Under the pieces are notes generated by a model. That model was not told the origin of the DNA and made no database searches. It was given only the letters and a program-made list of their open reading frames with translations. A DNA stretch of 64,000 nucleotides from the NCBI GenBank assembly GCA_035610835.1, contig CM069454.1:58262580-58326579 (forward strand). The letters run 5' to 3'. Of this stretch, positions 1 through 13,743 are shown piece by piece (within the stretch, counting starts at the first letter, position 1; every line of letters begins with the position of its first letter). Made by a program: the position numbers and the translations under genes. Source of the stretch: Ophiura sarsii (lineage: Eukaryota > Echinodermata > Ophiuroidea > Amphilepidida > Ophiuridae).

Positions 1-31
1 TGCCGTCTGCCGTCCAAGTAAAGCATCGATT
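1..31 (-). CDS. ACOT9: ACOT9-like last exon (cut by window edge)
   Basis: Acceptor CTGCTTTCAG at 32 and above. The first bases complete a Glu codon with the G of the preceding exon, then encode SMLYLDGRRH, matching the ACOT9 C-terminal block (xSMLYLDGQRHF). The rest of the gene lies left of the window. Confidence 0.8.
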
Positions 32-3000
32 CTGAAAGCAGAAATATGGGGAACAGTATGTTTAATATTAAAGTGATTTTACAATATTTTTCGAAATTCA
101 ATGTAAAAACTTACTATTATTGTTTGCTGGTTGTTGGAGAAAAAGAAATCATATCAGAAATGTCCTAAAATAGGTGGCATATTTTTTGTCAAACACAATT
201 ATGACTACAATAGCATCGTTACTGCATAATCTATAGGCACGGCTGTTTGACTGTCCGATTTATAATTAAAATTATGGAATAAAAAAAGATTGCATAGTGG
301 CCCCGTTATGGTTTGACCTGATTTAGGTAGCGCTAATGAATACGAGTATACGGTGAAAATTTCAAGAAAATTGTTTGAGCCCTTTTTAAATTATCGGCAT
401 TTTCTACTTTACACACATTTTACATGTAACTCTATGGGAAATGTGGCCGATGAGGGCGCTATTATAGTAAATAATAATATTCAAAGCTCTATTTCTGAGA
501 AATGGCACCAACAAATGTGCTGAAATTTCTACAAAAGATGGCCAGTATATTCAGGTACTTCAATCAGTTAAAACCAGAACCGGGCCAGCAAGTTACGGTG
601 TTCTCAGAATATGCATGCATCTGATTTTTGGATTATTTAGCCCGTATCGATGTGTCCCAAGATTAAATGGATTACCAAACTAATCTTTGTTATTGACTGA
701 TAGATTATATACTATGTTTATAATTATTGTAACGTATTGAAACGTTAATCATGTTATTTACTGCTCTGTGCATGTAGATCCCATTGTACAAACCAGTAAA
801 TGACATGGTTTACGCACAGTACGCTAGTTTTCTTATTTATCATCGGATTGATCTCATATTTTCAGGATTTTATAATAATTAATAGGGCTTTACATGGTCC
901 AATGATTATACCAAGAATTACATCGTCATGAAACAGTCCTATTATTTTTGATTCACCCTGTATATTACCACAGTGCAAAAAAGAGATATTTTCAGTCCAT
1001 TTGGTAGGTTTATGGGTGATTTTGATTGTACATGTTCTGTCAACACCGCTCAATTTGTTGATGATAAATGAGAGCGATACGCCAGCTGTCCAAAATCAGG
1101 GGCTTATATCTCAGAACTGTCAGGTTACCCTATATAAATTTTGTACTTGTGGTCGAAAAAACCACCCTTAATCAGTGTTTTCGTTCACGCGGATTATTAC
1201 AACAATATACCTGGCTGCCCCTGGGGTTAATGCTACTTACCACCATAAGTCTTGGGTATCACCGGTGAGACAGGCCCAGCGCCTGACAGCGTGAAGTGAA
1301 ATACATTGGTAGTGTCGTTCTCATTTGTCTTGGGGTTCACCACCTGGGCATGTACTCTTATTTACATATTATACCTGACGTCCGCATCACCGGGGAATTA
1401 ATAGCTACTTACCACCGTAAGTCTTGGGTACCACCGGTGAGAGAAAGGCCCAGCACCTGACAGCGTGAAGTGAAATACATTGGTGGTGTCGTTCTCATTC
1501 GTCTTGGGGTTCACCACCTGGGCATGTACTCTTATTTGCATATTATACCTGACGCCCGCATCACCGGGGGATTAATAGCTACTTATCACCGTAAGTCTTG
1601 GGTACCACCGGTGAGAGAAAGGCCCAGCACCTGACAGCGTGAAGTGAAATACATTGGTGGTGTCGTTCTCATTCGTCTTGGGGTTCACCACCTGGGCATG
1701 TACTCTTATTTGCATATTATACCTGACGCCCGCATCACCGGGGGATTAATAGCTACTTATCACCGTAAGTCTTGGGTACCACCGGTGAGACAGGCCCAGC
1801 GCCTGACAGCGTGAAGTGAAATACATTGGTGGTGTCGTTCTCATTCGTCTTGGGGTTCACCACCTGGGCATGTACTCTAATTTGCATGCTATATGGCTGC
1901 CCCTCCCCTCCCCTGGCTGCCAGCTCCCCCTGGCTGCCCCCCAGGGAATTAATAGCTACTTACCACCGTAAGTCTTGGGTACCACCGGAGAGACAGGCCC
2001 AGCGCCTGACAGCGTGAAGTGAAATACATTGGTGGTGTCGTTCTCATTCGTCTTGGGGTTCACCACCTGTGAATGTACTCTTATTTGCATTATACCTGAC
2101 GCCCCCCATCACTGGGGGATTAATGCTACTTACCACCATAAGTCTTGGGTACCACCGGTGAGACAGGCCCAGCGCCTGACAGCGTGAAGTGAAATACATT
2201 GGTGGTGTCGTTCTCATTCGTCTTGGGGTTCACCACCTGGGCATGTACTCTAATTTGCATGAAATCTCCTTCTGTAAATGCTATCTGTGTTGGGGGTAAA
2301 AATGTGTAGCAAAGTTTATTAATCAAATATGCCAACTGTACAACCCCCCTCCATCTTCTTTCCTTTTGTGAACCCTTATCAAATCTATCAGGAATTCAGA
2401 GTTTTATACAACTGTACCTTTTTTTACCCCAAAAGCAATGCACATCCATACATCCCCTCTCCATGAAAAGCTACCCTTTTAAGGTGCCTTTTTTTAAAGT
2501 TGAGAGGCCCCCTGAGCAACTGTACATGGACAGGATGTCCCAAAAATCATATAACTTTTTAAGGAATCATATCTACTGTACAATAAAAAATTGGATACAT
2601 AGATGCATGTTCATATACAGGGTGTCCCAAAAGTTTCGAGACCATTTTCAAGATTTATATCGCTCTTAAAGTAAGTCGCAGTACCAAACTGAAAATACAT
2701 TTGGAAAGAGAAAACTTGTAGAATCATTTTGGTACCAATCACGCTCCTTTTTGAGGCCCCCACAATACCATAAAATTGTACAATTTTCTGGACGCACTGT
2801 AATCACATGCCGCGTGTTCCTCACATTTCATTCGTGTGGATTTTTTTTTCAAAAATGGTTTTCACTTTGTCACATCCTTGCCTTTATTCAGCTCATTATA
2901 CTACGCTTTTATATGAAAGTGCAGTGTTACAGTTCGGGAAACTTTCGTTTGAATTTTGGCAACGCAGATAGCTGTTAGTGTAAGTTCGGTACCAAAATAA

Positions 3001-6000
3001 TTCTACAAGTCTTCTACAGGGTGTCCCAAAAGTCTATGCACGTTTTTGAAGAGTCATATCTCATAAAATATAAATCATATGGTATAAATGTAACCATATT
3101 TTGATAGACAAGATTTGGGAAATTATTTTGATACCAAACACAACCCTATTAGTGAACCCACAACATTATAAAACTGGTTGAAAGTTATTGGCCGTGTGAG
3201 GCCCACCCATACCAAGTACTACACATTGTTGCTAAAACAGATGCGCATAAATTAACGGTATGAAAGCAACATTGTGCATTAGTCACAGTTCACTGCTTAC
3301 CTTGCAACATTAATGTTATTACCAAACTCGGTCACTCACAACATAAATAGGCGTAGTAGACAAACATTGCACAGCAAAAGTCTTCACTCGAGATGGTTTA
3401 CAGCATAGATATGTGAATACAAATTGTATGGTTCTACGCTTAAACAAATTCAGTTCATCTTACTCAACAAAAGTTCAGAAAACATTTCAAAGTGAAACGC
3501 GCACCAGAAAGAATATCCATTCTGAAGTTGGTGGACACATTTTTGAACACAGGAACTAGTGCATGATTTGTCTCGATGTGGTAGAAAAAAGACTGGTAGA
3601 TCAACAAGTCACATTGATGTCATAAGACATGCAGTAGCCAAAAGTCTAAAGAGATGTATTCACGTCACTGTGTGATGTGTGTGTTCACTTTTCTGTTATG
3701 TTATTCAATTTTTTAGGTATGTGTTTTTGCATTAGCACACGTCTCTGTATAAATGGAAAACACTTAAACTAGATTTACTATAGAAACGAAAATTATGTGT
3801 GATATAGTTTGTTATTATGATGGGGTCACTGTAATGTAAAATTTTAAATATTACAATTGGCGGATCACTTTCCGTGTAACCAACTCTACCCGTCTTTTTG
3901 TTAATCTCAATAGGTATGGATTTATGAAATTTATTCCTCCGAAGTATAAAATTATATATTTGCAGTTATACATATTTTACTTCTAGGGTGGCATTACAAA
4001 CAGATGTTACTCCAATGTTTGGTATCAAAATTATTTCCCACATCTCCTCTTTCTAAATATGTATTCATATTTTCAATACGACTTATATTTTGTGAAATAC
4101 AAAGCTTCAAAGTCGTGCATAGACTTTTGGGACACCCTGTATATCCAAATATGTTTTTTGATTTATTCTATGAAATATTTATCTGGGAATATAAAGTTTT
4201 GAAAAGGGGAGACCCTGTACAAGCATTAGGCTACAGAATAAACCCTGTTCTATACGGTCTCAACCGACCCATATTTGTCAAATTTTTGACAACTGTTTTG
4301 TTGCTTTTTTGTAACTTTTAATCAATGGTGTTTATTGTTGCCTTAGGCCAAGCGTGTGCAACCTGCGGCCCGCGGGCCACATGCGGCCCGCGGACCTCTA
4401 ATCTGCGGCCCGCAAAGCAATCCTAAAATTCCCATTGATGCGGCCCGTTTTAACCGGAACTTCCTAGTTTTACACAAATGGCAGATTGACTTAGTGGTGT
4501 GCTCCCCTAGAATTAGTAGGGTGACGCGCTGCATTAAGTAAATATAACTCAAGGCGTGATTTGTGATAAAATCCCTGGTTAAAATGGCGCTGCAGCAGCA
4601 ACAGCGAGTAAAAAGAGGAAATTACACGAAGAGAAGCGGGTATTCCATGAGCAATGGATTCCCCTCTCCTCCTCCGGATGTGTTTTGGAATGTTTGACAA
4701 TCACTGCGGCCTGTGAATAGTTCTCAAAATCACAATGCGGCCCGTGTGGTAGAAAAGGTTGCACATGCTTGCCTTAGGCCATGGAAAAATATCCACTCTG
4801 TTCTATGGGCAAACAGACCACTTGTTGGGTCGGTTAGTAGGGCAGGGGTTTTTTTCTTTCTTTTTTCCCCAACATTTTCCAGATATTTTCAAAATGTGTT
4901 CAAATGTTTCAACATTTGTTCAAAATGTTTCAAATTTGTTCAAAATGTTCCAAAAATTTTCAAAATTTGTTCACATTTTTTTTATATTTGTTTAAAACGT
5001 TTAAAAATGTGTTCAAAATGTTTCAAAATTGGTTCAAAATGTTCCAAAAATTAAAAAAATAAAAAAGAAGAAAGAAAGAACTGGGTTGGTCTGGCCCATT
5101 AGAACAGGTTTTTTGTGTGGCCCTTACCTCAGATGACAAGTATAACAGTGATCCTATTTCCACTGGTTTTCTGAACCAGATGTCATCAATGGCTCTGAAG
5201 AAGGGCCTTCTTTTGCTGAAATGTAAAGATACAAATAAAAACAATCATCAAATTATTTTGTAAACGTACAATATAAGGAGTAACAGTAGTTTCACGGATC
5301 ATACTCTGATCATCATTATGCAGCGAAAACCTAAAATTCTGACCTAATCAGATTTTTTTTTTTCAATTGGGGAAAAGTTTTTTAAAATATTCTATACAAA
5401 TGAATACTGATCCAAATGTTGGACATTTTAGGGAATAAAAAGGCAAGTATTTCAAAAAATGGCAACATCTGACTAGATTTGATATTTATATTTAGTGCTA
5501 TTTAAATCTGAGACGATTATTACTGAAATAAAATATTTCCAGGGCAATAACTTCATCACCCATCTTCAAAATAACTGATTTGATGTTTACTTTTGAAGCA
5601 ATAGTTGTTGGGTGGTAAATAAATAATTATTGGTTCATTATAGACTTTACTATGATATATTCTATAGGTGTTTTGTGTGTTTTTACTTCATGAATGAGGG
5701 AGGCATGCAGGTAAAGCAAAGAAAGCAGTTCTCCCTAGTACTATTAGGCAACAAAAAAATCCCTATTCTACCGTCGAACATACATCTCAGGTAAGGTTGG
5801 TTGTTTTTTGGTTTCTTTTTCAAAATGTTCGTGCTCATTTTTGTGCATTTTCAAGTGTGTTTTATTTCAACAACAAAAACTTAGAATTTACCATTTTTAC
5901 AAAAAAATCCATATTTTCTGTCAGAAATGTCCACATTTTAAAATTCAAAATTCCTAATAGAGCTAAATATATTTACAAGTTAGAATCATAAGCACTTTGA

Positions 6001-9000
6001 CCAATAACATTGGTATTCATAATAAATGCACATTTCCCAGTATAAATCATTTTGGGACAGCCTGTACATGTATGAACAATTTGTTTGTATCTATTACTAA
6101 GGCAACGAAAAAACAACACCCGTCTTACAGGCGGACAGACCTGTCAAGTAGGGTCGGTCGGTTGGTTTATTTTTAAAAAAAATAAAAATTTTATTTTTTA
6201 TTTTTTTACCTAAAATGTCACCAAAATCTGCAAAAATCTAGAATATTTTGAAACATTATTTATTTTTTGGATAGATTTTTGGCCAAAAAACGGCTGATTT
6301 TACATGATTTGAGAAGAAAAAATTCAAAAAAAAATTCTTGAAAAACGCAAAAAAGCGGGGCGGTCGGGTCCGTGAAACAGGGTGTTTTTTTCCCTCGCCT
6401 AATAAAGGTTATCCATTTTGCCATGCGCAATGGACTGCAAGGGGGAATCACACACGACCTATTATAAATTCCAATTGAATTGGTGCACGACGTCCAATAC
6501 ATTGCATGAGCTGTGTTATCAAATTGGCCTACATTTCATGAAACAGGCGTCTTCTTTCTAAAAATCTTATTAAGTGCTCAACAAAAGAAAGTCATACACT
6601 TTGTTTAAGTCCCATAGAGTTATTTCCAAATATGTTGTGACCAAGCAGGCTAAATAGACATTTGGATGGATCTTTTAGGCACAACCTGGTACTAAACTTG
6701 CCACCAAGCGACAAAGATAAGCCATGATTAGGACCATTTATTAGGACCATTTAAATCTGTGCCGTTGCCAAATTCATATTTTCAACAAACTATGCGGGAA
6801 GAAAAGACCACATGTTACCTGTTCACAATCAAATAGCCCTTTCGCTAAGGGCACGGACCAACGCAGTTGCACTGTGTGATCAATATCCCTTTCATTCCCG
6901 CCCATTCAAGTGCCACACACAGTATTTTCTCGCCGCTTGCGCGCGTTGAAAATGCGAATTTTGAAACGTCATGGATTTTTTATTAAATGGTGTTAATAAA
7001 TTAATCTTTGTTGTTTTGTGGCATGTTTGGTACCAAATTGTTCCGAAAAGATTAATCGAAATGTCTATCTAGCCTCGGAAGACACTCAATAACCGGAAGA
7101 CACTCTATAGGACATAAACAAAGTGTATGACTTTCTTTTGTTGAGCGCTTTATATCTGTACAAGGGAGGGCGTGTTGGCGCACGGGAGGGCGTGTTGGCG
7201 CAGCGGTTCTTCCCTCGCCTTGCACCAATGAAATCCGGGTTCAATTCTCTGCACGACCGGGCTTTATGTGCATTTGGTTTATCACGATCCATGCACGCTC
7301 TCGCAGGTTTTCTCCGGGTTCTCCGGTTTCCTCCTGCTTTCAAAATCGGTGTTCAGTTGTTTCGGTTATTGAAAACTTCCTTGACCCAAAGGTATTTGGG
7401 GAGCTGCATTAAAAAATGGTGGATGTTACAATCTAAGTGATTATAAATATAAATGCTGATTATTATTATTATTATTATTATTACAACTCACCAGTGTACA
7501 CAAGCATTGGCCCAGGCCAACTCTGCTGCTTTTCTCATCAAGAAACCACCGAAGATCTTATTGTAAAGATTCCTCTCCTGTAAGGGATGTTGACAAGAAA
7601 ATGCCTTGTTAAAAATTTTGCCCAGGGGGGGGGGGGGGGGACTCAACTTATTTTTGGATAGGGGGGTGCCATCCTGGGTCCCAAAAACAGGTGCTTCAGA
7701 GCGGATTTCTTAAGAACTGATTTTCTCCAAAAAGTCAGGTCTTAAAGGGGCAACTAAAACAATCATGAAATTTTAAATGATAAACGGCGAATGTTGGTAA
7801 ACTGTTTCAGATGGTAGTTAGTATATGCCTTAAAGTATTACTTTGATGCAAAAAACTGATTTCCAGGATAATTGAGGGCACACTCCCATACGTATCTCTC
7901 TGGTTTCCCCAATTTGTTTATTAAGAAGGCCAATTTTATCAACAAATCAGGGTTCTAAAACGCACATTTTTTTCAAATATTTGGGCTTTGGAACGCAAAT
8001 GTTCACAATCTTTAATAAACCAGGAGTATAAGCGGGCCTTTATGCAAGAGAGTGACCAGCCAAGCCCCACCCCAAGGAGGAGATGCCCCTTGAATTTGGT
8101 CTTACCTGTGGAAAGCATATAATGAGTGTTTTTAACTTGGTGTCTTCCATCCAAATGGACCCCTCAGATTTGGTACGAGCACCAAATGACATCGATCTGG
8201 AGTTGAGAAAGAAACGAAATAGATATTAGAGATCATTGCATGAACATTTGGTGTAAATACGTTATTCAAAATTGGCGCATTTACGTCAAAAGAGGGCCAT
8301 GCTATCCAACTGAGCATGCTCAGAGCAATAAGGGCTCCGAAAACGAGGCTAACGATGTAGCCAAGACAAGAGAGTGCTGTAGTTTTTCAATGTGGTGAAC
8401 TTTGCACTAATCATAAAAAATGCTTCATACTTCTGAGCTGTTCAATATTTGACCTTATTACAATCGTGAAATAAACTTGAAAGTATAAACTATCTAATCC
8501 ACTAGTTTGAAATGAAATTTTTGCTGTTAACCGACACTATCTAGGAAAATGTAGAAGTTCACAGTTCATTATATTGCAGTAAAAGTACGAGATTGTATGT
8601 TTATCGAGAATGTCTCCCTCTTTAGACATGAAATTGCCAATAATTATGAATAACGTCTATTGGTGAGTGAGCAATGGTGTATGTTAGGTCAGGAGAGGTG
8701 AAAAAGGTATTATTTCGTTGTGAATACCATTGTGACGCAGTTTGTTAGTTTAACACATGTTTTCCGCATATCGTCGCTATTCTTTCAAAACCTTGTATCT
8801 CCATCCAGCCCTTCCAGCATGTATAAAGTAATGCTTCCTACATATGACCTTTAGACGGTCTGCTCTATACATTTTTAAGTGACAAAAAATCATATATATC
8901 AAAACCTTGTAAGTTCTCTTGTCCCGGAACATGTATAAAGCAAGTCTTCCTATGCATAACCGTTAGGCAGTTTTACTTTAAACATGCTGAAGGGCCGGAA

Positions 9001-12000
9001 AAACATAAAAGAATAGCGACGAATAATATTGTAAGCCTCCTTGTCATTCCCTGGAATAGAGAGTATCCACTTCACTCATGCGTGCCCATAACAAAAGGTT
9101 CCCGTTCCCGTAGTATACATTGTTCAGATCAAATCAATGCAGGACTTTCAATTCAATTGTTGCTGTTCAAAGAATGACCTATACAATCGGCGGGTTATTT
9201 TGAACGAGTATCCATCAACATGTGTATTAGTCACAGATTTAGATGTGTCAGTCTTTTTAAATTCTGAAACAAAATTTAGTTCCCACAAATATGGCCGACA
9301 CATAGATGGCCTCTATACCAAGTATTCTGTTTAACCCCCTGGGCACTACCTGTCTTTCGTACATTAATTCTCATTGGTCAATTACATAATATAATTATTT
9401 TGATGACCAATTACAGTTTTGCTTATAAATATTTTATGCTAATATTTTTGAAAATTGTAATTATTCTAACGATGTCTCTGATTGGCACAATATTTGACAC
9501 ATTCTAAATGTCAACCAATCGGCCGGTAGTTCTCAGGGGGTTAACCAGACTTAAAAAGTTAAAATATGAATTCATTACCCCAAATGGGCCTCTCAGATGA
9601 CTCATGTGATGTCCCCAACCCATACTCAAATTCAAAGTATTGGGTGTCCCAAATACTCCCAAACGTTGATACTGTAAAACAACTTAATTTCCCTAACAAT
9701 TTAATTTCGCTTATTTCACTAGGAGATCCAATCCGCCAAATTAAATTTTCCGCCAATTATATTATATATAATGGTTATATATAAGAAGATGACACAAATT
9801 AGTGAAATTAAATTGTCACAAAAAGATGACTAAATGGTAATTCCCTAAATTAAGTTGTCGTGAAATTAAACTGTTTACAGTATATCTATTTAAAATGTCA
9901 TAAAAATCATAAAATCAAAATAATATGTTTAAAAAACTAAAAAAACCCTTGTAGAATGAGTTTGAGTACCAAATTTATAATTACAACCATCAGTATTGTG
10001 TCCTTATTTATAGACTTACTTTGGATTAAGTGAGTCGACAAATATCTGGTGTATTATTTCTCTTTCGTCTGCCGTTGGCGCCGCTTTAAATAATGATTCT
10101 TCATTTTGCTGTCTGCGAATAAGCTTATTAACTTCACCCTTGTTGAAGAGCTTCTCTTCCTCTTCAGATTGAGGTTTTAATGGATTTACAAATGCTGCAC
10201 TGTTTGTTAAAATAGAATATAATATTAGTTAAAAAGAAATTTGTTGTGTGTGACGAATTCCTATAACCTATGAGTATATAAACTAGTAATCAATATAAAG
10301 CTCCTCTCCCTCACATTTAACCACTGTACATAAATCATCAGAGAAGAGACTTTCATTTACTATTACCCAATTATTCCACATATGTTATGAAGTCCTGTTT
10401 TGCAAGTAAAAATGAAGTTCCGGCCAACAAGGACAAGATTCCCCTAAGGAGTAAAGTCAACCTTAAACTTATTACCAAGGTACCGGAACTGGGTCAAGTC
10501 AAGAAGGTGGGAGGAAGATCATCATGTTCTAAGAAACCACCATAGTCTTGTGACTATGGCACACTTCCTGTTTCTCTGTATATATACCACTGTCCCCCAG
10601 TAGTTAAAACACATTACATTTCAATTACATCTCACATCGACATTATTCTCCGAGAAGTCTCTTCGAGACAACTATATACCAGCATCTAGCATCATGTAAA
10701 TAAAGTTATTCAATTATATTCTTCAACTTCGAGTTCTTCGAGTGTCTCATTTACTAATTATTTATGACCAGTGCCCGGCCCTCGACCGCGCTCCGTCATA
10801 GTGTGAGAGAAACTTATTTAGGATCAATTAGACCAGTGGTTCCCAACCTTTTTCTGGTAGTGACCCCATTCCAGAAACTAGCATCAGAGCGGGACCCGTT
10901 ACAGAACAAAGTCACATATAACGCACTGAGGTTTCTGGACTCCATGATCTGCCACATAATAGAAACCTTAGCTCAATGAATATGTCCTGGTAAGGTCGTT
11001 CGCGTGATGCCTCGGCCATCTTTCCACACAAAACGTAACAACTTTAAACTTCGGGTATAGAAAATGAACAGGCGTAATCAGGCACGCCCTTCTTGACAAC
11101 CCCGTGAGAAGTTTTCTATTTGCACGCACAGCTGCTGTAAATAGGTCAATGACCATGCAATAATTCCCCGTAATCTCTGTGCAGATATCCATTGGAATGA
11201 TCGATTCTATTGTGGGGAGGCGATAAGTTATGTTCCCTCCGTTTGTCACATGACCACCTTTTGGGCGATCACATGACAGCAGGTCATCGTAGATGGCGGG
11301 TAGGTCGTAGCCGGTGTCACGGTTGAGGGTCGCTTTCAGTGTCCTTATTTCAATAGCCTCTCTGATCTTGCTTTTCCAAAACTGGTCCTCTCTGGCGTTC
11401 ACTTGGACGTCGTCTAGCTTGATTTTGTGCTTAGCATCTTTTGAGTGTTCTGCCACAGGTGTGAGAGGAGTGGCTTTGTGGTTCGAGTGTTCACAAAATC
11501 AAGCTAGACGACGTCCAAGTGAACGCCAGAGAGGACCAGTTTTGGAAACGCAAGATCAGAGAGGCTATTGAAATAAGGACACTGAAACCGACCCTCAACC
11601 GTGACACCGGCTACGACCTACCCGCCATCTACGATGACCTGCTGTCATGTGATCGCCCAAAAGGTGGTCATGTGACAAACGGAGGGAAGTAAACACTACG
11701 GTGAATGAAGGGGTCGTGATGACCTCGAAAGCTACGGAGCTCAAACACAATGGTTCGAAAAAGGTATCTAAATTATTCCTAACTGATACTTTGTATGTAT
11801 CTTTTGCACCTGCGTGACTTGTTTATCTGATAAGCAATATTGGTTATGGTCCCGGGGGAGGGAGGAAGCACTCAACTTATCTTTGGGTAGGGGTGTGCCA
11901 TCCAGGGTCTCAAAAACGAGGGCTTCGGAGTCTTAAGAACTGATTTTCTCTAAAAAGCAGGGTCTTAAGAACTGACTTATTGCAATATTTGTTTAGTAAG

Positions 12001-13707
12001 AATGCCAATTTTTCATAAAATTGGGGTTCTAGGACGCAATGTTTTCCAAAAATTGGGGCTTTGGAATGCACATTTTCACGATTTATGAATTCTCAATAAA
12101 ATAGGGTCTTAAGAGAGCTGATGCAGGCTCAGAATTGGGGAGGGGGCAAGCAGATGAGTAAGAGCAAGCAGATGAGGGTGGATAAGGGGGTCTTCAGGGC
12201 GACACTATACCTATACCCCTTTCAAATGTCAGTGCCCCTCCCCCACTGGGTTATGGTAGCCTGTTGCGACAATTACATGGCTCTTAAACACAAATCTGTT
12301 TTTATGCATTCCTACCCCTCATTGGGAGCAGCTATTGCTGTGGCTTCCTATTTTCAATAGCCCAAAGGGATGCAAACTTGTGGCGGAAAGTATGAACTGT
12401 ATTTGGCAACCCATGTTACCAAATTGAAAAAGAATGAGTAGACCTTTAAAAGAAATAAAGCTGAACTTTCACACCCAATTGGGTATTCACAATGACAGTG
12501 TTGTGCTGATGCCTAAAAGTAATGGCTGAATTAATTCCATACATCACTTGGTCTAATGGTTTATTGCATTTTGCATCCAAACGCTTCGTATACATTATGT
12601 GACCCAACATGAGTAAATGAGGCACACTGTGGCAGTTGCTTATCTGATTTAAGGGCACCAATGTGGGAGAAGGTCAAAATCAGTCAAATTCATAAAAAAA
12701 GTCTTATTTCTGATCTTTGACACCTCATGTATCCAACCATAGACTCAAATTCATCAAAATAAAGAGGTTATCTACAATTTGATGTTGGACAAGGTTGTAA
12801 AAAGTCTTATTTCTGATCTTTGATACATCTTGTATCCAACAAAAGACTCAAATTCATGAAAATCCATTTTGGGGTATTTAATTTTTATTTACTCCATTGA
12901 TCTGTTACAAAACCACAACTTTAAATGCCCATAACTTGAGAGTGATTGTCAACAATCTATAACTCTTGTTAGGAATGTGATATAACATTGACTTTGTACC
13001 AAAATGTTCCGTAACTGATACATACATGTATTATCATGATGTAAATAACTCAATATTCATATGTCCCTCATTGTGCCACATTTACTTGTGTTGGGTCACA
13101 TATATAAGTGATTATACTTGCCATTTATTTCCCGGATCCCTTGCTACCATAACAAATGTAGCCTGTAGAAGGTCGATCCAGGTATCTTTCTTTAACTGAA
13201 AAGAAACGACACAAGAAAACAGGGTATAAAGTGAACACTTATAATACAATTTGCTTGAGTCTGGTCCCTTCAGGACCCAAGCGTGTGTCTGTACGGACCG
13301 ACCGTGTAAACAAACAAACAAACAAACAAACAAGATATAGGCTGGTTGAATGCCAAGTGAACATGGTTGTAGTGATTTGAGTAGGCATATTAACCTTATC
13401 ATCAAATACTAAGCATATGGCAGCTATTTCACAGTAGGCTGGTTTACCTATCAAGCCTCCTTTCAACCACACATTGTCAACAAATGATTTTTGTTTTAAA
13501 TAAACACTGATTGTTTTATAAACACATTTTACAACTGGGTATTTTTGCAAATCACATGCAGCAAAAATGTTTGAGTCTGTCGGCTTGAGATTGGTTCTGT
13601 TGATTGATTCATTTGACAAGGGGAATCACAAAATATGACTGCTGATACCACCAGAGCTTGAAATATTGAGGTATCAGATTTTAATCCTACAAAAAGAGGT
13701 ATGGTAG

Positions 13708-13743
<36 letters not shown>

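Noticed and set aside
10968..11233. C-terminal half of the 162-residue minus-strand ORF as an intact gene
   Set aside because: Only the part above 11234 resembles a Penelope-like protein; below that the frame is open by chance and lacks family residues.
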